Shown: positions 1 to 8,411, numbered from the stretch's first letter. The stretch: 17,037 bases of DNA from JBLHGU01 sp047615875 (GCA_047615875.1 JBLHGU010000107.1:1-17037); one strand, 5' to 3'. The notes: generated by a model from the letters alone, not told the origin. Made by a program: numbers and translations.

Positions 1-236
1 ACGCCAAATTCATAACGATATACAGCAGATAAACCATTACCCAGATCTTCAGAACCCTTTACGCCGAAACGTGAGCTGATGTTCTTGATATCTACGGTGG
101 TGCCGTCAGCATCTACAATAGAGATGCCGGTGTTGATACGGCCATACCAGTTGGCGGCATCACCATGGGAAGCGGCTTGGGCTAGTGGTGCGGCTAACGT
201 ACCAGCTACAGCAATTGCAATTAGTTTCTTGTTCAT
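1..236 (-). CDS. Trimeric general porin, N-terminal part (truncated by window edge)
   Basis: Outer-membrane diffusion channel of the Gram-negative porin family (Porin_4 type). The gene reads leftward and runs off the window, so only about 78 codons are visible. The protein begins MNKKLIAIAVAGTLAAPLAQA, a textbook Sec signal peptide with cleavage expected after AQA. Next come a first beta-strand (NWYGRINTGISIVDADG), then ISSRFGVKGSEDLGNGLSAV and YRYEFG, a pattern typical of the first strands and turns of 16-stranded porins. The ATG at 236 is supported by an AGGAGA ribosome binding site about ten bases upstream. Family and start are clear; ion or solute specificity cannot be read from this fragment. 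Confidence 0.9.
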   Translation of the reverse strand, partial: MNKKLIAIAVAGTLAAPLAQAASHGDAANWYGRINTGISIVDADGTTVDIKNISSRFGVKGSEDLGNGLSAVYRYEFG

Positions 237-587
237 GAAATAGACTCTCCTGCCTTCAATGAATTAGTAAAGTTAAGCTTGTAATCAAGCAGGTTGTATT
301 TTGGCTCTATTTGATGCGTGATTGCAACAGATATTCTGCATTTTTGTCACTATTGGAAGGAATTGTTGCAAAAATACAACAATAAATTATGATTTACGAT
401 GAAAAGTATTGGCCGCGCGCGACTAAAATTTTATTTCACACTTTTTAACCTCACAATCGGAAGGCTGACTCCCCCTGCCTTGCAGGAGTTTCTAGCGAAT
501 AGCGGTTGGTGTCAGACTGTAAAAAATGGCTGACGACCAACTAACAGCGGCAATCTAAATAAACTATCTGTTCCCAATTTTCCAGGC
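237..587. other. Intergenic region between porin start and amine oxidase end
   Basis: No gene is supported in these 351 bases. The right half follows the stop of the amine oxidase gene and the left half carries the porin leader, with its ribosome binding site at about 246-251. I see an inverted repeat ATTGTTG/CAACAAT at 362-368 and 377-383 with an 8-base loop, which could be an operator or weak terminator upstream of the porin. A short hairpin CCTGC/GCAGG lies at 474-478 and 482-486. No convincing -35/-10 pair was found. Confidence 0.4.
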
Positions 588-2417
588 TCAGGCCATGTCC
601 ATAGTAGGGTTTTCGTCAAAAAAACCGTCAGGCATCCAGTGAAAGTCAGCATAAACGACGGGTTGTACAGGCCAGTCTTCAGGGCGAGGAAGATGATGAT
701 AGTTCATGGTGTACCAGACCACGATGTGTTCGTCTTGAATGCTTCGATTAGCTTTAGTCCATTCGGGCAATCCATCGCCACCGGGATGTTGATTGGGGAA
801 CCAGCCGGTCGGATATAGCTCCTGTGCATTATATTGGGTTGCCCAAAAGTGTTTGTACATGAATGCTGCACGTCGTCCAATAGACGAATCCGGGTGTTGG
901 TAGGGAAATGTATTTGCACCGGGAACTAGTTTGTACGCAGTCGGCGAACCCAGTGCATTAGGTGTTGAGTTATTTCGTACACGCCAATAACGAGAGCTTC
1001 GGGCATTAATTTCTCTTTGAGCTTCAAGCTCGCGTTCAAATGATGTTTCTTCGGTCAAAATGGCATTGCCATGGGGATTGTCCTTACCGATATTAGCGGC
1101 CTTAAAATTAATTTCACTGGCGGTGTTGTTAACCCCATCTACCGCCATATCAAAGCGAAAGCTGAATACATGTTGATGCACATGAGATTCAACTCCGGGA
1201 CCAATCTGGCGACCATAGGGGCTTGCCTTTTGATTTTCTAGAGCAGAGGGAAACGGTATTCCGGTTGCTTTGATTTCAACACCAATGGACCCATCTTGAT
1301 AAAAGTACCAGAAAAATCCATATACATAGTTTCCTATTGTCGCTATAGAAGAAATAACTAAACGGCGAGATCGAACGATTGTAGACTGACCAGCGTCGGG
1401 TACAGAATACTTCCATAGAATTCCATAGTCCTCTTCATGCATGCAGATTGCATTTTTTATAAGGCTGGGTTCGCCATGCCAATCATGACTCCAAACATCA
1501 AAATAATGGATGTGCCCAAGGCAATCGCAGCCCAGTAAAAGTGAATCGAAGTTTGATCCAATTCCATACTCACCGGTATCAAAAGCATTGCGTCTAAAAT
1601 TTGCATGTCTCGGGTCACCATAAGGGACGACCATTTCTGCCATAGATGCACGACTGATGATACTGCGAAGCTTGCCTTTATCCTGATACCCAATGTCATA
1701 CAGTACCAGTCCGTCTCGTTGGCAGAAGCCGACTCGGAGTTGCCAGTTTTGCCACTCAACTTGATAACCGTCGACCTTAAAGCTGGCGCCTTCTGGCTGC
1801 GTGATTGAAATGGGTTTAAGATCCTTACGACCTTGATTTCGGCGAACTGGACCTGGATCTGGCGGAATCGGAATAACGCCGAAGTCCTCTATGCGAATTA
1901 TCTCGCCCCGAGCTAGATCGAATACCGGGTGTAGATTGCCGATGGGTCTGGCATAGGGATTGTCGCCGGCATCATTCATCAACCAGCACTGACCATAGGC
2001 GAGCCTTTTGCTGGATTCTTCCTCGTTTCCAAAATTGCCAGGAGACCAGCTTTCGATGAGAACTCTGGAGGCATCTTCCAGACCACGTTTCTTTAATGCA
2101 GCAAGAAACTCTGGGTTTCGTCTGGCGATTTCGCACGCATAGGTGAATTCATCCGGAACTATACGGGCCTGTCCAGAGTCGATTACTCGCCAATCTTTAA
2201 GTATACCTTCATCAAGCAATACGATCCCATTGAAGGTTCGATTGGTGGACGGTTCATAACAGCACACATAAGCACTGCGCTGTTCTGGATATTGATCGGA
2301 TTCGTCCACCGAAATTGTCTCAAACCAGGCAGATACTTCAAGGCCAGATTTGCTTTTGATAATTTGCACAGTAAGGTGGATTTCATGATCGTTGAGAGGG
2401 TCACGCTGGTGCATCAT
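588..2417 (-). CDS. Copper-containing primary amine oxidase (TPQ enzyme), atypical cofactor motif
   Basis: Oxidative deamination of a primary amine to aldehyde, ammonia and hydrogen peroxide, using copper and the self-made cofactor topaquinone. The 609-residue length fits bacterial enzymes such as the Arthrobacter phenylethylamine/histamine oxidases. Visible landmarks: catalytic-base region NAFDTGEYGIG (Asp280), LGCDCLG at 295-301, ICMHEEDYGILWK at 324-336, the cofactor motif TIGNYVYGFFW with Tyr364, copper ligands in HQH (414 and 416), and third ligand His575 in HLPRPEDWPV, followed by GFFDENPTMD at the end. The residue after Tyr364 is Val, where the family nearly always has Asp or Glu. There is no signal peptide, so the enzyme is probably cytoplasmic. 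Start: ATG at 2417 is the first after an in-frame stop; its ribosome binding site is weak. Neighbours suggest amine catabolism, but the substrate is unknown. Confidence 0.93.
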   Translation of the reverse strand: MMHQRDPLNDHEIHLTVQIIKSKSGLEVSAWFETISVDESDQYPEQRSAYVCCYEPSTNRTFNGIVLLDEGILKDWRVIDSGQARIVPDEFTYACEIARRNPEFLAALKKRGLEDASRVLIESWSPGNFGNEEESSKRLAYGQCWLMNDAGDNPYARPIGNLHPVFDLARGEIIRIEDFGVIPIPPDPGPVRRNQGRKDLKPISITQPEGASFKVDGYQVEWQNWQLRVGFCQRDGLVLYDIGYQDKGKLRSIISRASMAEMVVPYGDPRHANFRRNAFDTGEYGIGSNFDSLLLGCDCLGHIHYFDVWSHDWHGEPSLIKNAICMHEEDYGILWKYSVPDAGQSTIVRSRRLVISSIATIGNYVYGFFWYFYQDGSIGVEIKATGIPFPSALENQKASPYGRQIGPGVESHVHQHVFSFRFDMAVDGVNNTASEINFKAANIGKDNPHGNAILTEETSFERELEAQREINARSSRYWRVRNNSTPNALGSPTAYKLVPGANTFPYQHPDSSIGRRAAFMYKHFWATQYNAQELYPTGWFPNQHPGGDGLPEWTKANRSIQDEHIVVWYTMNYHHLPRPEDWPVQPVVYADFHWMPDGFFDENPTMDMA

Positions 2418-2494
2418 GTTTTATCATTTGGTTTGGAGGTGAACACAAAAAATACCTATGAACTTGGGGGATCTATCAAAGAGCACTAGTTAAC

Positions 2495-2503
2495 ATATTA
2501 TCA
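2495..2503 (-). promoter_or_regulatory. Possible extended -10 promoter for amine oxidase
   Basis: Read on the minus strand this is TGATAATAT, a TG-extended -10 element about 78 bases before the amine oxidase start. No good -35 is present at 16-18 bases, which extended -10 promoters can tolerate. It is a weak call based only on motif and position. Confidence 0.27.
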
Positions 2504-2563
2504 GAATAGAGTTTTTGCAAACAGCGGGTTATCGACCCGGGTTTCCTCTGACCAATCTATTAT

Positions 2564-2935
2564 TTATCGTAGATCTTCAGAACTTTGAAGTCGAATACCT
2601 TTTTCAACTTCTTGCAATTCTGAGCTGTGTTGTCGCTGAGTAAAAAGAAATAATGTGGGTTGTTGAGACTCCTCTGGAACGAACTCTCGATCTTCAAAGT
2701 CTCGGGTAATCTGCAAATAAACCATACCGTTCTCAAGATTATTTAATTTTACTATGCTACGAAATATTCTTAATAACTCAACCCATCTTTATAGATTGCT
2801 AAAGGGCATTTCAAATAATGACCTGGATAGTCTTTCATATACGCCTATCGAATTCGAGGACGCTTTCCATTAGAAATCCCCACTACCTCATAAAAACCAG
2901 CCATGTAATCACCACAGAAAATTATGGCGTAAGAA
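2564..2935 (-). pseudogene. D-amino-acid aminotransferase remnant (class IV), frameshifted and truncated
   Basis: Reading the minus strand between the kinase and amine oxidase genes gives recognisable pieces of a class IV (D-alanine/branched-chain type) aminotransferase. Near 2885-2935 one frame reads FCGDYMAGFYEVV then SNGKRPRIR before a stop, resembling the family's FGDGVYEVIPVYNGKPFRL. In another frame at about 2735-2775 comes ELLRIFRSIVKLNN, continuing as LENGMVYLQITRDFEDREF and QQPTLFLFTQRQ, which match the NGMVYLQITRG...DFxFP...PTLFxFTQ segment of D-alanine transaminases. The frame ends with GIRLQSSEDLR and a stop at 2564. The N-terminal start, the lysine for pyridoxal phosphate and the whole C-terminal half are absent, and at least one frameshift plus stops interrupt it. 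It is therefore a dead fragment. The family call is fairly sure; the specificity is not. Confidence 0.72.
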
Positions 2936-2957
2936 ATAATCTGATCACACGTCTGCA

Positions 2958-5528
2958 TCAAGCAGTCGGCTCCTGTGTAGCCGGTAAGCGGATAGTAAAG
3001 CAGGATCCATCACCAACATTGCTGGTCACATGGATCTGACCATTGTGTTTTTCAACTACAGTCTTAACCAGATTCAGACCTAAACCGGAACCGCGGCCAC
3101 CATGGGGTCTACCGCCTCTATTAAAACGATCAAACAATGTGGGGATTTTCGCGGCCGGAATACCGTCGCCCTGATCTGTAATATGGCAAATTAGCTCGCC
3201 TCCTTCGATGGTTACAGAAACAGAAATCTCCGTGTCTTCCCCGCTATAAGCAATCGCATTAGCAAGCAGATTTATAATGCTTCGTTCAAGTAGTGCTTGA
3301 TCACCGGTAATGAACGCCTCGTCGGGGAATTCTCTGATTAGTTTAATGTGTTTAAGATGAGCCTGTGACCAGACTTGATCGAGTGCGTTTTGAGCAACGT
3401 CAAGAAAATCTAATTCCAACATCGGAATTTCATCACTTTCTTCGATTCTGGCCAGTTCCAGAAACTGATCGGCGAGATGTAAGGCGTGGTCGGTATACTC
3501 ACGCATGCGACTGAGTATATCTTCCCGTTTGTCGAGTTTCTCAGGAGTGGATGCTAGTTCCAGAAGCGAGATTATAGAAACCAATGGTGCGCGAATATCG
3601 TGGGAAAGGAATGCGAGTACTTCCTCACGCCGGCGCTCACTTTCGCGCAATGCGCTGATATCATAGATAGTTAAGACCATTCCCCAAAATGATTGATCAT
3701 CACTATGATGATGTTCGAAGCGCACTACCAGGCTTAGGCCTTCACGAGGGTTTGTGGCCAATAATGATGGCTCACGCTTTAAAAGCACATCACGAATAGC
3801 TTGATTCCAGGCCGTAGAGTTAACACCTGGAATTAATTCTGAAAGTTTATATACCGAAGAGCCGAGATTTATTTGTGTATCTGTATCAGCTAGAAAATCT
3901 GGGATGATTCGATTTACAAACACTATTTGCCCAGCTGCGTTGACTAACACAATAGTGCCAGACATCTGAGAAAGGCTGTGATTTGCTGTTTGCACAATTT
4001 GCAGCAGTTTTTGATTCGAGACTTCTACTGCATCAATGCGTTGTTCCAAAACTTCAATAGTGTCTCTACTAGGCGGTCGTATGCTGGATTCAACCAGATC
4101 TAACGCGGCGTTTGTAAGCTCAATTTTATTTTCTTTTTCCGGACTCTGATCTTCGAAGCCCAGTTCAACTTTAAGGCCATACATTGGAAATTCACGGAAT
4201 ATCTGAATATTTGGGTTATATTTGCTCTGGTCTCCAAGCTCTGGGGGATAACTGGTCTGAGTAGACCGAATATCTAGTATTCGGTAGCGCAGACTCGGTT
4301 CTAGCCGCTGTAAAAAATCCATGCAATGCTGGATTCCCGGAGTTGCGGCTACTTTTATTTCCGGAATATTCTCATCTAGACGAACAAGCTCTTTACTTAA
4401 AAAATCCAGTGCATAGTTCAATCTCCACCAACTCCACGTCGGGAACGAGACAGCTAGCGTAAACAAAGTTGCGGTGGGGGGGAACCAGAGATTTCCAAAT
4501 AACAACAGTAGCTGGCTATACAGCATTGTTAATAATATGCCACCGAACGCAATGCCAAGATGTAGTTGCGGTGTTGCTGAAGGAAATAGCAACAGTGGTC
4601 CGAGAACCAGCAGTGCGGCATAAATGAGCCGCGAAAGCATTGTTGTCTCTTCTATCATTGAGCCATCCTTTAGCCCTGCGAGAATGTTAGCGGTGATTTC
4701 AACACCTGGCATCGGACGATCCTGTGAGGATGCCGGGGTAGGCAGAGAATCGCTCAATCCGGATGCCGTTGCCCCAATTAAAACATAACTGTTTTTGAAC
4801 AAAGTTTTATCCACGGTCCCATCCAGAACATCCAGTGCCGACACGTGTTTAAAAGTTCCAGGTGGGCCGCGAAATGGGATGAGAACCTTGTAGTCACGAA
4901 TCCAGCTGGTTGCTATGTTGGTACCTAAGGGCGGCGCTCGTGTGCCAGGCAAACCAGTTGGTAGACTACCCCCTCCAGTAGCTAGAATAGTCAGTGGGAA
5001 GGATGACCAGAAAGCATCACCGAGCCCCGCCTTGAGAAACTGCGATCTACAAATGCCGTCTTCATCCAGCTCGACATCAACGTGACCCATATTATGCGCA
5101 CTGCTTGCGAACAACGGATGAGGGAGTAGTTCCACCAACTGGCCATTAGACTGCAAGAGTTCCACCAAAACTGGTAGTACCACCCGCCCGCTCGATTTTA
5201 TCGAACGGGTCAGTTCGGCGTCACCGTCCACATCGTTCGTGGCATTTTCTGACAAAATTACATCAAGACCAATCGCCCGTGCTCCGCTTGAATTGGCAAC
5301 GGATACCAGCCTGGCGAGAACCGATCGTGACCAGGGCCAGCGGCCCAGTTCTGCCAGACTTCGATCATCGATTTCTATTATAACGATGTCATCCGGCGGT
5401 GGTTTGTGGTTGACGGTTAAAAAGATATCATAAAATGTCAGGTCCCAGCGTGAAAACGTATTAAACCATGTAAGGCTAAGTACGATCAGTATTGCGCACA
5501 ATACGAACGCAAGGCTCTTATCTCGCAT
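2958..5528 (-). CDS. CHASE2-PAS membrane sensor histidine kinase
   Basis: Membrane-bound sensor that should autophosphorylate and pass phosphate to the response regulator encoded at 7488-8228. The 856 residues divide as follows. An N-terminal membrane anchor (about 6-22) comes first. A periplasmic CHASE2 domain (about 28-290) shows IVIIEIDDRSLAELGRWPW and later VLIGATASGLSD and PMPGVEITANILAGL. Three membrane helices lie at about 299-367. A linker with a short helix leads to a PAS domain at about 515-625. HisKA follows with LSHDIRAPLVS (His643). The ATPase domain has N-box INLLANAIAYS (753-757), DQGDGI (785-790), FDRFNRGG and GRGSGLGLNLVK (811-822). All catalytic motifs look intact. The ATG at 5528 lacks a strong ribosome binding site. 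It lies 219 bases downstream of the FecR gene. Whether CHASE2 senses a ligand directly or through the FecR protein is inference. Confidence 0.93.
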   Translation of the reverse strand: MRDKSLAFVLCAILIVLSLTWFNTFSRWDLTFYDIFLTVNHKPPPDDIVIIEIDDRSLAELGRWPWSRSVLARLVSVANSSGARAIGLDVILSENATNDVDGDAELTRSIKSSGRVVLPVLVELLQSNGQLVELLPHPLFASSAHNMGHVDVELDEDGICRSQFLKAGLGDAFWSSFPLTILATGGGSLPTGLPGTRAPPLGTNIATSWIRDYKVLIPFRGPPGTFKHVSALDVLDGTVDKTLFKNSYVLIGATASGLSDSLPTPASSQDRPMPGVEITANILAGLKDGSMIEETTMLSRLIYAALLVLGPLLLFPSATPQLHLGIAFGGILLTMLYSQLLLLFGNLWFPPTATLFTLAVSFPTWSWWRLNYALDFLSKELVRLDENIPEIKVAATPGIQHCMDFLQRLEPSLRYRILDIRSTQTSYPPELGDQSKYNPNIQIFREFPMYGLKVELGFEDQSPEKENKIELTNAALDLVESSIRPPSRDTIEVLEQRIDAVEVSNQKLLQIVQTANHSLSQMSGTIVLVNAAGQIVFVNRIIPDFLADTDTQINLGSSVYKLSELIPGVNSTAWNQAIRDVLLKREPSLLATNPREGLSLVVRFEHHHSDDQSFWGMVLTIYDISALRESERRREEVLAFLSHDIRAPLVSIISLLELASTPEKLDKREDILSRMREYTDHALHLADQFLELARIEESDEIPMLELDFLDVAQNALDQVWSQAHLKHIKLIREFPDEAFITGDQALLERSIINLLANAIAYSGEDTEISVSVTIEGGELICHITDQGDGIPAAKIPTLFDRFNRGGRPHGGRGSGLGLNLVKTVVEKHNGQIHVTSNVGDGSCFTIRLPATQEPTA

Positions 5529-5747
5529 AATTAGAAATTAATAACGGCCGAATGGGGCTGCAGACTATCAGAAGAAACAATTCTCGGATTCATTATGTAG
5601 CTATAGCTTAATCGATTTCGAAGGGCCGTCCGATATAACTGAATACTACAGGTAGGTGGGTCTTGATTAGATTTGCGAGGGTTCCTTGTGCCAATACGCC
5701 CGTTATCCTTATTGTTTCGGATAATCATTGTGCATTCAATGAATTAT

Positions 5748-7394
5748 CTAGATAAACAATAGTAGCGCAGAACCAAATAATTTGAGAGGCCAGGTTGGTG
5801 GGCTGGGTATCTTCAGTTGGCTGACATCTGAATAGTTTCCGTTAACGTCATCCTGAGTAACACCTCTTATTCGGAAATAGTAACTACCCGGTTCAAGCGT
5901 GTTGAGGAAAATAAAGGACTCTTGTGTAGAAAGGGCGAGCAAAACGGTGGAAAAGTCATCTTTTTTGGATAGCTGGAATTCGTAAGCTTTTGTTCCAGGT
6001 GAATCACTCCAGGAAATACGTATCTGCTCATCACCAAGCTCGGGTTCTCCAACCGAAGGGGTTTCGGGGGTATTAAGTACTTTAAAATTCTGTCGGTCAC
6101 CAAATGGGCCTTTGTCATCCAGATTGTTAGTCGTTGCTGTCCGCCAACTGTACTCACCGGGAGATAGGCCGTTCGGCAGGTTATGTTGGGGACTGGATAA
6201 GCCCTGTTCATCAGTAATCGGATTGCTGGGAGAATCGGTGTCGAAAATTTGCAAATGGAATTCTTTGCTATTTTTTGGCACATTCCAGCTAAACTCAATA
6301 GGTTCATCTTGAATTATTCTGCTATCAGCATAGGGCCCCGACACTGGTGGTGGAACTGGTCTGGCATCAACAGTGAATAACCCTTCACTGTTGATGCCCT
6401 CTAGCTGATTCTCGTCAATGGCGCGAACGATCAATCGATACTCACCATCATCTGGCGCAGGTAGGATGACTTTATTTGTTTCAGTTATCTTGTCTTGTAA
6501 GAGTTCTTTAATATTATTTCTGGCATACACTTGTACTCGATAGCCAACCGCTCCAGCAACTGGTGGCCAGGCCAGCTCCATGATGAGACGATTGAGCGCT
6601 TTTGGAAAATGTAACTGTGGCCCAGGTAATAGAGTAATTGGCCGCGAGGGTTTTTCACCAGATTTAATTGTAACTCCAAATCCTGCATTAACGGCTGTTG
6701 ATGAACCTTCAGCTGCAACAGCCACTTTTCCTTCGAGGGTTTCGTTCAGCGATATTCCGTTGAATGCTCCAACACGAAAAAATGTCCCCCGAACGGCAGT
6801 TATCGCAGATGGTGTTTTAATTTGAAATCTTGAACCTGGTCCGGCAGCTGGTTTAGCAAGGATCTCGATACGACCTTGGTCAAGGAATAGTCTTGAGTCA
6901 ACCATTTCAGTGTGCTGGTACTGTTTTAGCTGTTCCATAGTTAGCTTGGAATTTGGCAGCATTATTAATCGTGAACCATCAGCCATTAACAGTGTAACGG
7001 TGCTTATTGCGTCAGTTTCAATGGTATCTCCCAAATTGACTGCCTGATCAGGTAGCAGTTTCGTTGAGTCGCTATTGGCCGTTGTTGATCTCGTGGGAGA
7101 ACCAACGATAACCTGAACACGTGCCTCTGAAGAACTTGTTCGCATCCAGCTGACTGGGATTTTTATGCGAAAACCCGGGGGTATCCTGTGCGGATCTTGA
7201 ATTTTATTGTGCTTCTGTAGCTCACCTACACGGGCAAGGTTTTTCAGATGTTTGACTGAAATAGTCCAGAGATTATCACCAGGGCGGACAGTATATATCC
7301 AGTCGCTAGCAGAAGTTATTGGTGCCCAACTAACTAAAATACCGAAAAGAAACAGGCAGGTATAAGCTAGACTACGGTAGTGGAGCATATCCAT
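5748..7394 (-). CDS. Secreted LysM-FecR domain protein with Ig/fibronectin-like repeats
   Basis: Probable periplasmic sensor partner of the adjacent kinase. It has a signal peptide (1-29, ending TSAS). A LysM module at about 32-80 (YTVRPGDNLWTISVKHL ... IPPGFRIKIP) would bind peptidoglycan. A FecR domain spans about 115-240, with LGDTIETDAISTVTLLMADG and the hallmark TPSAITAVRGTFFRV. Two or three beta-sandwich repeats of the fibronectin type III/Ig class follow, marked by ELAWPPVAGAVGYRVQVY (273-290), IEFSWNVP (366-373) and IRISWSDSPGTKAYEFQLS (458-476). The chain ends in a short hydrophobic tail, GSALLLFI, which looks like an abruptly stopped membrane helix. ATG at 7394 follows an AGGA ribosome binding site. 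It is 93 bases downstream of the response regulator gene, in the same direction. No sigma factor is nearby, so the classic FecI/FecR role is unlikely. Confidence 0.88.
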   Translation of the reverse strand: MDMLHYRSLAYTCLFLFGILVSWAPITSASDWIYTVRPGDNLWTISVKHLKNLARVGELQKHNKIQDPHRIPPGFRIKIPVSWMRTSSSEARVQVIVGSPTRSTTANSDSTKLLPDQAVNLGDTIETDAISTVTLLMADGSRLIMLPNSKLTMEQLKQYQHTEMVDSRLFLDQGRIEILAKPAAGPGSRFQIKTPSAITAVRGTFFRVGAFNGISLNETLEGKVAVAAEGSSTAVNAGFGVTIKSGEKPSRPITLLPGPQLHFPKALNRLIMELAWPPVAGAVGYRVQVYARNNIKELLQDKITETNKVILPAPDDGEYRLIVRAIDENQLEGINSEGLFTVDARPVPPPVSGPYADSRIIQDEPIEFSWNVPKNSKEFHLQIFDTDSPSNPITDEQGLSSPQHNLPNGLSPGEYSWRTATTNNLDDKGPFGDRQNFKVLNTPETPSVGEPELGDEQIRISWSDSPGTKAYEFQLSKKDDFSTVLLALSTQESFIFLNTLEPGSYYFRIRGVTQDDVNGNYSDVSQLKIPSPPTWPLKLFGSALLLFI

Positions 7395-7487
7395 AATCCT
7401 GTGTAGAGAGTGAATTAATATCGTTGTTGTTTATTATCTCTAATGTTTGGTGCAAACAGCAAGGCCTTGCTTTATATTATTGTTGTC

Positions 7488-8228
7488 TCAGTTTTCGCTT
7501 TCAGTGGCACTTTTGGACATAGTTGGAATATTGACGTCGTTGTTTTTTAATTGTTCCAATCTATAACCGTGTTGATAAACTGCGTTAATACGCCAGCCAT
7601 TTTCTGGAGAAATATTCAACTTTCTTCTAATTTTGGAGATATGGGTGTCAATTGTTCGTGTGGCAAGATCCGATCGAGTGCCCCAGACTGCTTCTAGAAG
7701 ATGTCTTCTTGAAACAAGTTTATCGCTATTTTTAAATAAAAAACTGGCCAGTTCAAACTCCTTTTTACTCAGAAATATCTCTTCCGTTTCCAAAAAGATA
7801 GAGCGATTTTTTATATTAATTGTATAGGGGGCGAATGTAAGGGTATCCCGGCTTTCGTTGACTAGACTTGAACGGCGGGCCAATGCATCTATTCGTGCCA
7901 ATAACTCTTCGCGTTTAACCGGTTTAGACATGTAGTCATCGGCGCCTGTTTTAAGGGCGAACACAATATCTTCTTCCCGATCTCGATTAGTTATAAAAAT
8001 GACTGGAATTGGCCAATCAATATTCTTTCTAAGGTGGCTCAAGACCTTATCGCCCGAAATATCCGGTAATTGCCAGTCAAGTAGTATCAGGTCATAACTT
8101 TCACGATAGATTGTATCGAGAAAATATTCTCCGGAGTTGAAGTGATGGCAACTATGTTCGGCATTTTCGAGCCAATGTATCAGGACCTCCGCCTGGGCAG
8201 GGTCGTCCTCTAAAAGGGCTATTCTCAT
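7488..8228 (-). CDS. OmpR/PhoB-family response regulator
   Basis: Cytoplasmic DNA-binding regulator, first gene of the response regulator-FecR-kinase cluster. The receiver domain (1-118) begins MRIALLEDDPAQAEVL with the acidic pair at Asp8/Asp9, phosphoacceptor Asp51 in LILLDWQLPDISG, Thr80 in VIFIT and Lys102 in DYMSKPVKREELLARI. The C-terminal winged helix (about 128-225) shows LSKKEFELASFLFKNSDKLV, RRHLLEAVWG, TRTIDTHISKIRRKL and GYRLEQL, typical of Trans_reg_C. All phosphotransfer residues are present. ATG at 8228 has a weak ribosome binding site. Target genes are unknown; the palindromes just upstream (8289-8339) are candidates for autoregulation. Confidence 0.94.
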   Translation of the reverse strand: MRIALLEDDPAQAEVLIHWLENAEHSCHHFNSGEYFLDTIYRESYDLILLDWQLPDISGDKVLSHLRKNIDWPIPVIFITNRDREEDIVFALKTGADDYMSKPVKREELLARIDALARRSSLVNESRDTLTFAPYTINIKNRSIFLETEEIFLSKKEFELASFLFKNSDKLVSRRHLLEAVWGTRSDLATRTIDTHISKIRRKLNISPENGWRINAVYQHGYRLEQLKNNDVNIPTMSKSATESEN

Positions 8229-8288
8229 ATAGTTTGCGTTCTATGCACATAGATTGATGGCGAAACTATCATGTATTTGTGCAAAAAA

Positions 8289-8303
8289 TTGTAAATTTTA
8301 CAA
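8289..8303. promoter_or_regulatory. Short perfect palindrome upstream of the response regulator, possible operator
   Basis: TTGTAAA and TTTACAA flank a single T, giving 7-bp perfect arms about 60-75 bases upstream of the response regulator start. Size and position fit a dimeric regulator site, but a chance palindrome in AT-rich DNA is possible. Confidence 0.3.
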
Positions 8304-8306
8304 ATG

Positions 8307-8339
8307 ATGCCAAATAGCTAGCCAAAAGCTGTTTGGCAT
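8307..8339. repeat. Hairpin with 13-bp arms
   Basis: ATGCCAAATAGCT at 8307-8319 pairs with AGCTGTTTGGCAT at 8327-8339 with one T-G wobble and a 7-base loop. No run of T follows on either strand, so a standard intrinsic terminator is not indicated. It lies in the leader side of the response regulator gene, where it could be an operator or an RNA structure. Confidence 0.55.
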
Positions 8340-8411
8340 GCCCCTTACTTAATCTATGCATCCATCTATATTACCACTTTTTAGTCAATTTTTTGGACAT
8401 GATTTATTAAC

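Noticed and set aside
2818..3039. 73-residue plus-strand frame over the aminotransferase remnant
   Set aside because: It overlaps the kinase C-terminus and the better-supported minus-strand remnant, and its sequence resembles no protein.
5531..5728. 65-residue minus-strand open frame between FecR and kinase genes
   Set aside because: Composition rich in Arg, Asn and Ser without hydrophobic pattern, no ribosome binding site and no family resemblance; it looks like a chance frame in a degraded spacer.
5748..7394. FecR protein as anti-sigma factor of an iron-uptake system
   Set aside because: There is no FecI-type sigma factor or TonB receptor in the window; the LysM module and flanking two-component genes point elsewhere.
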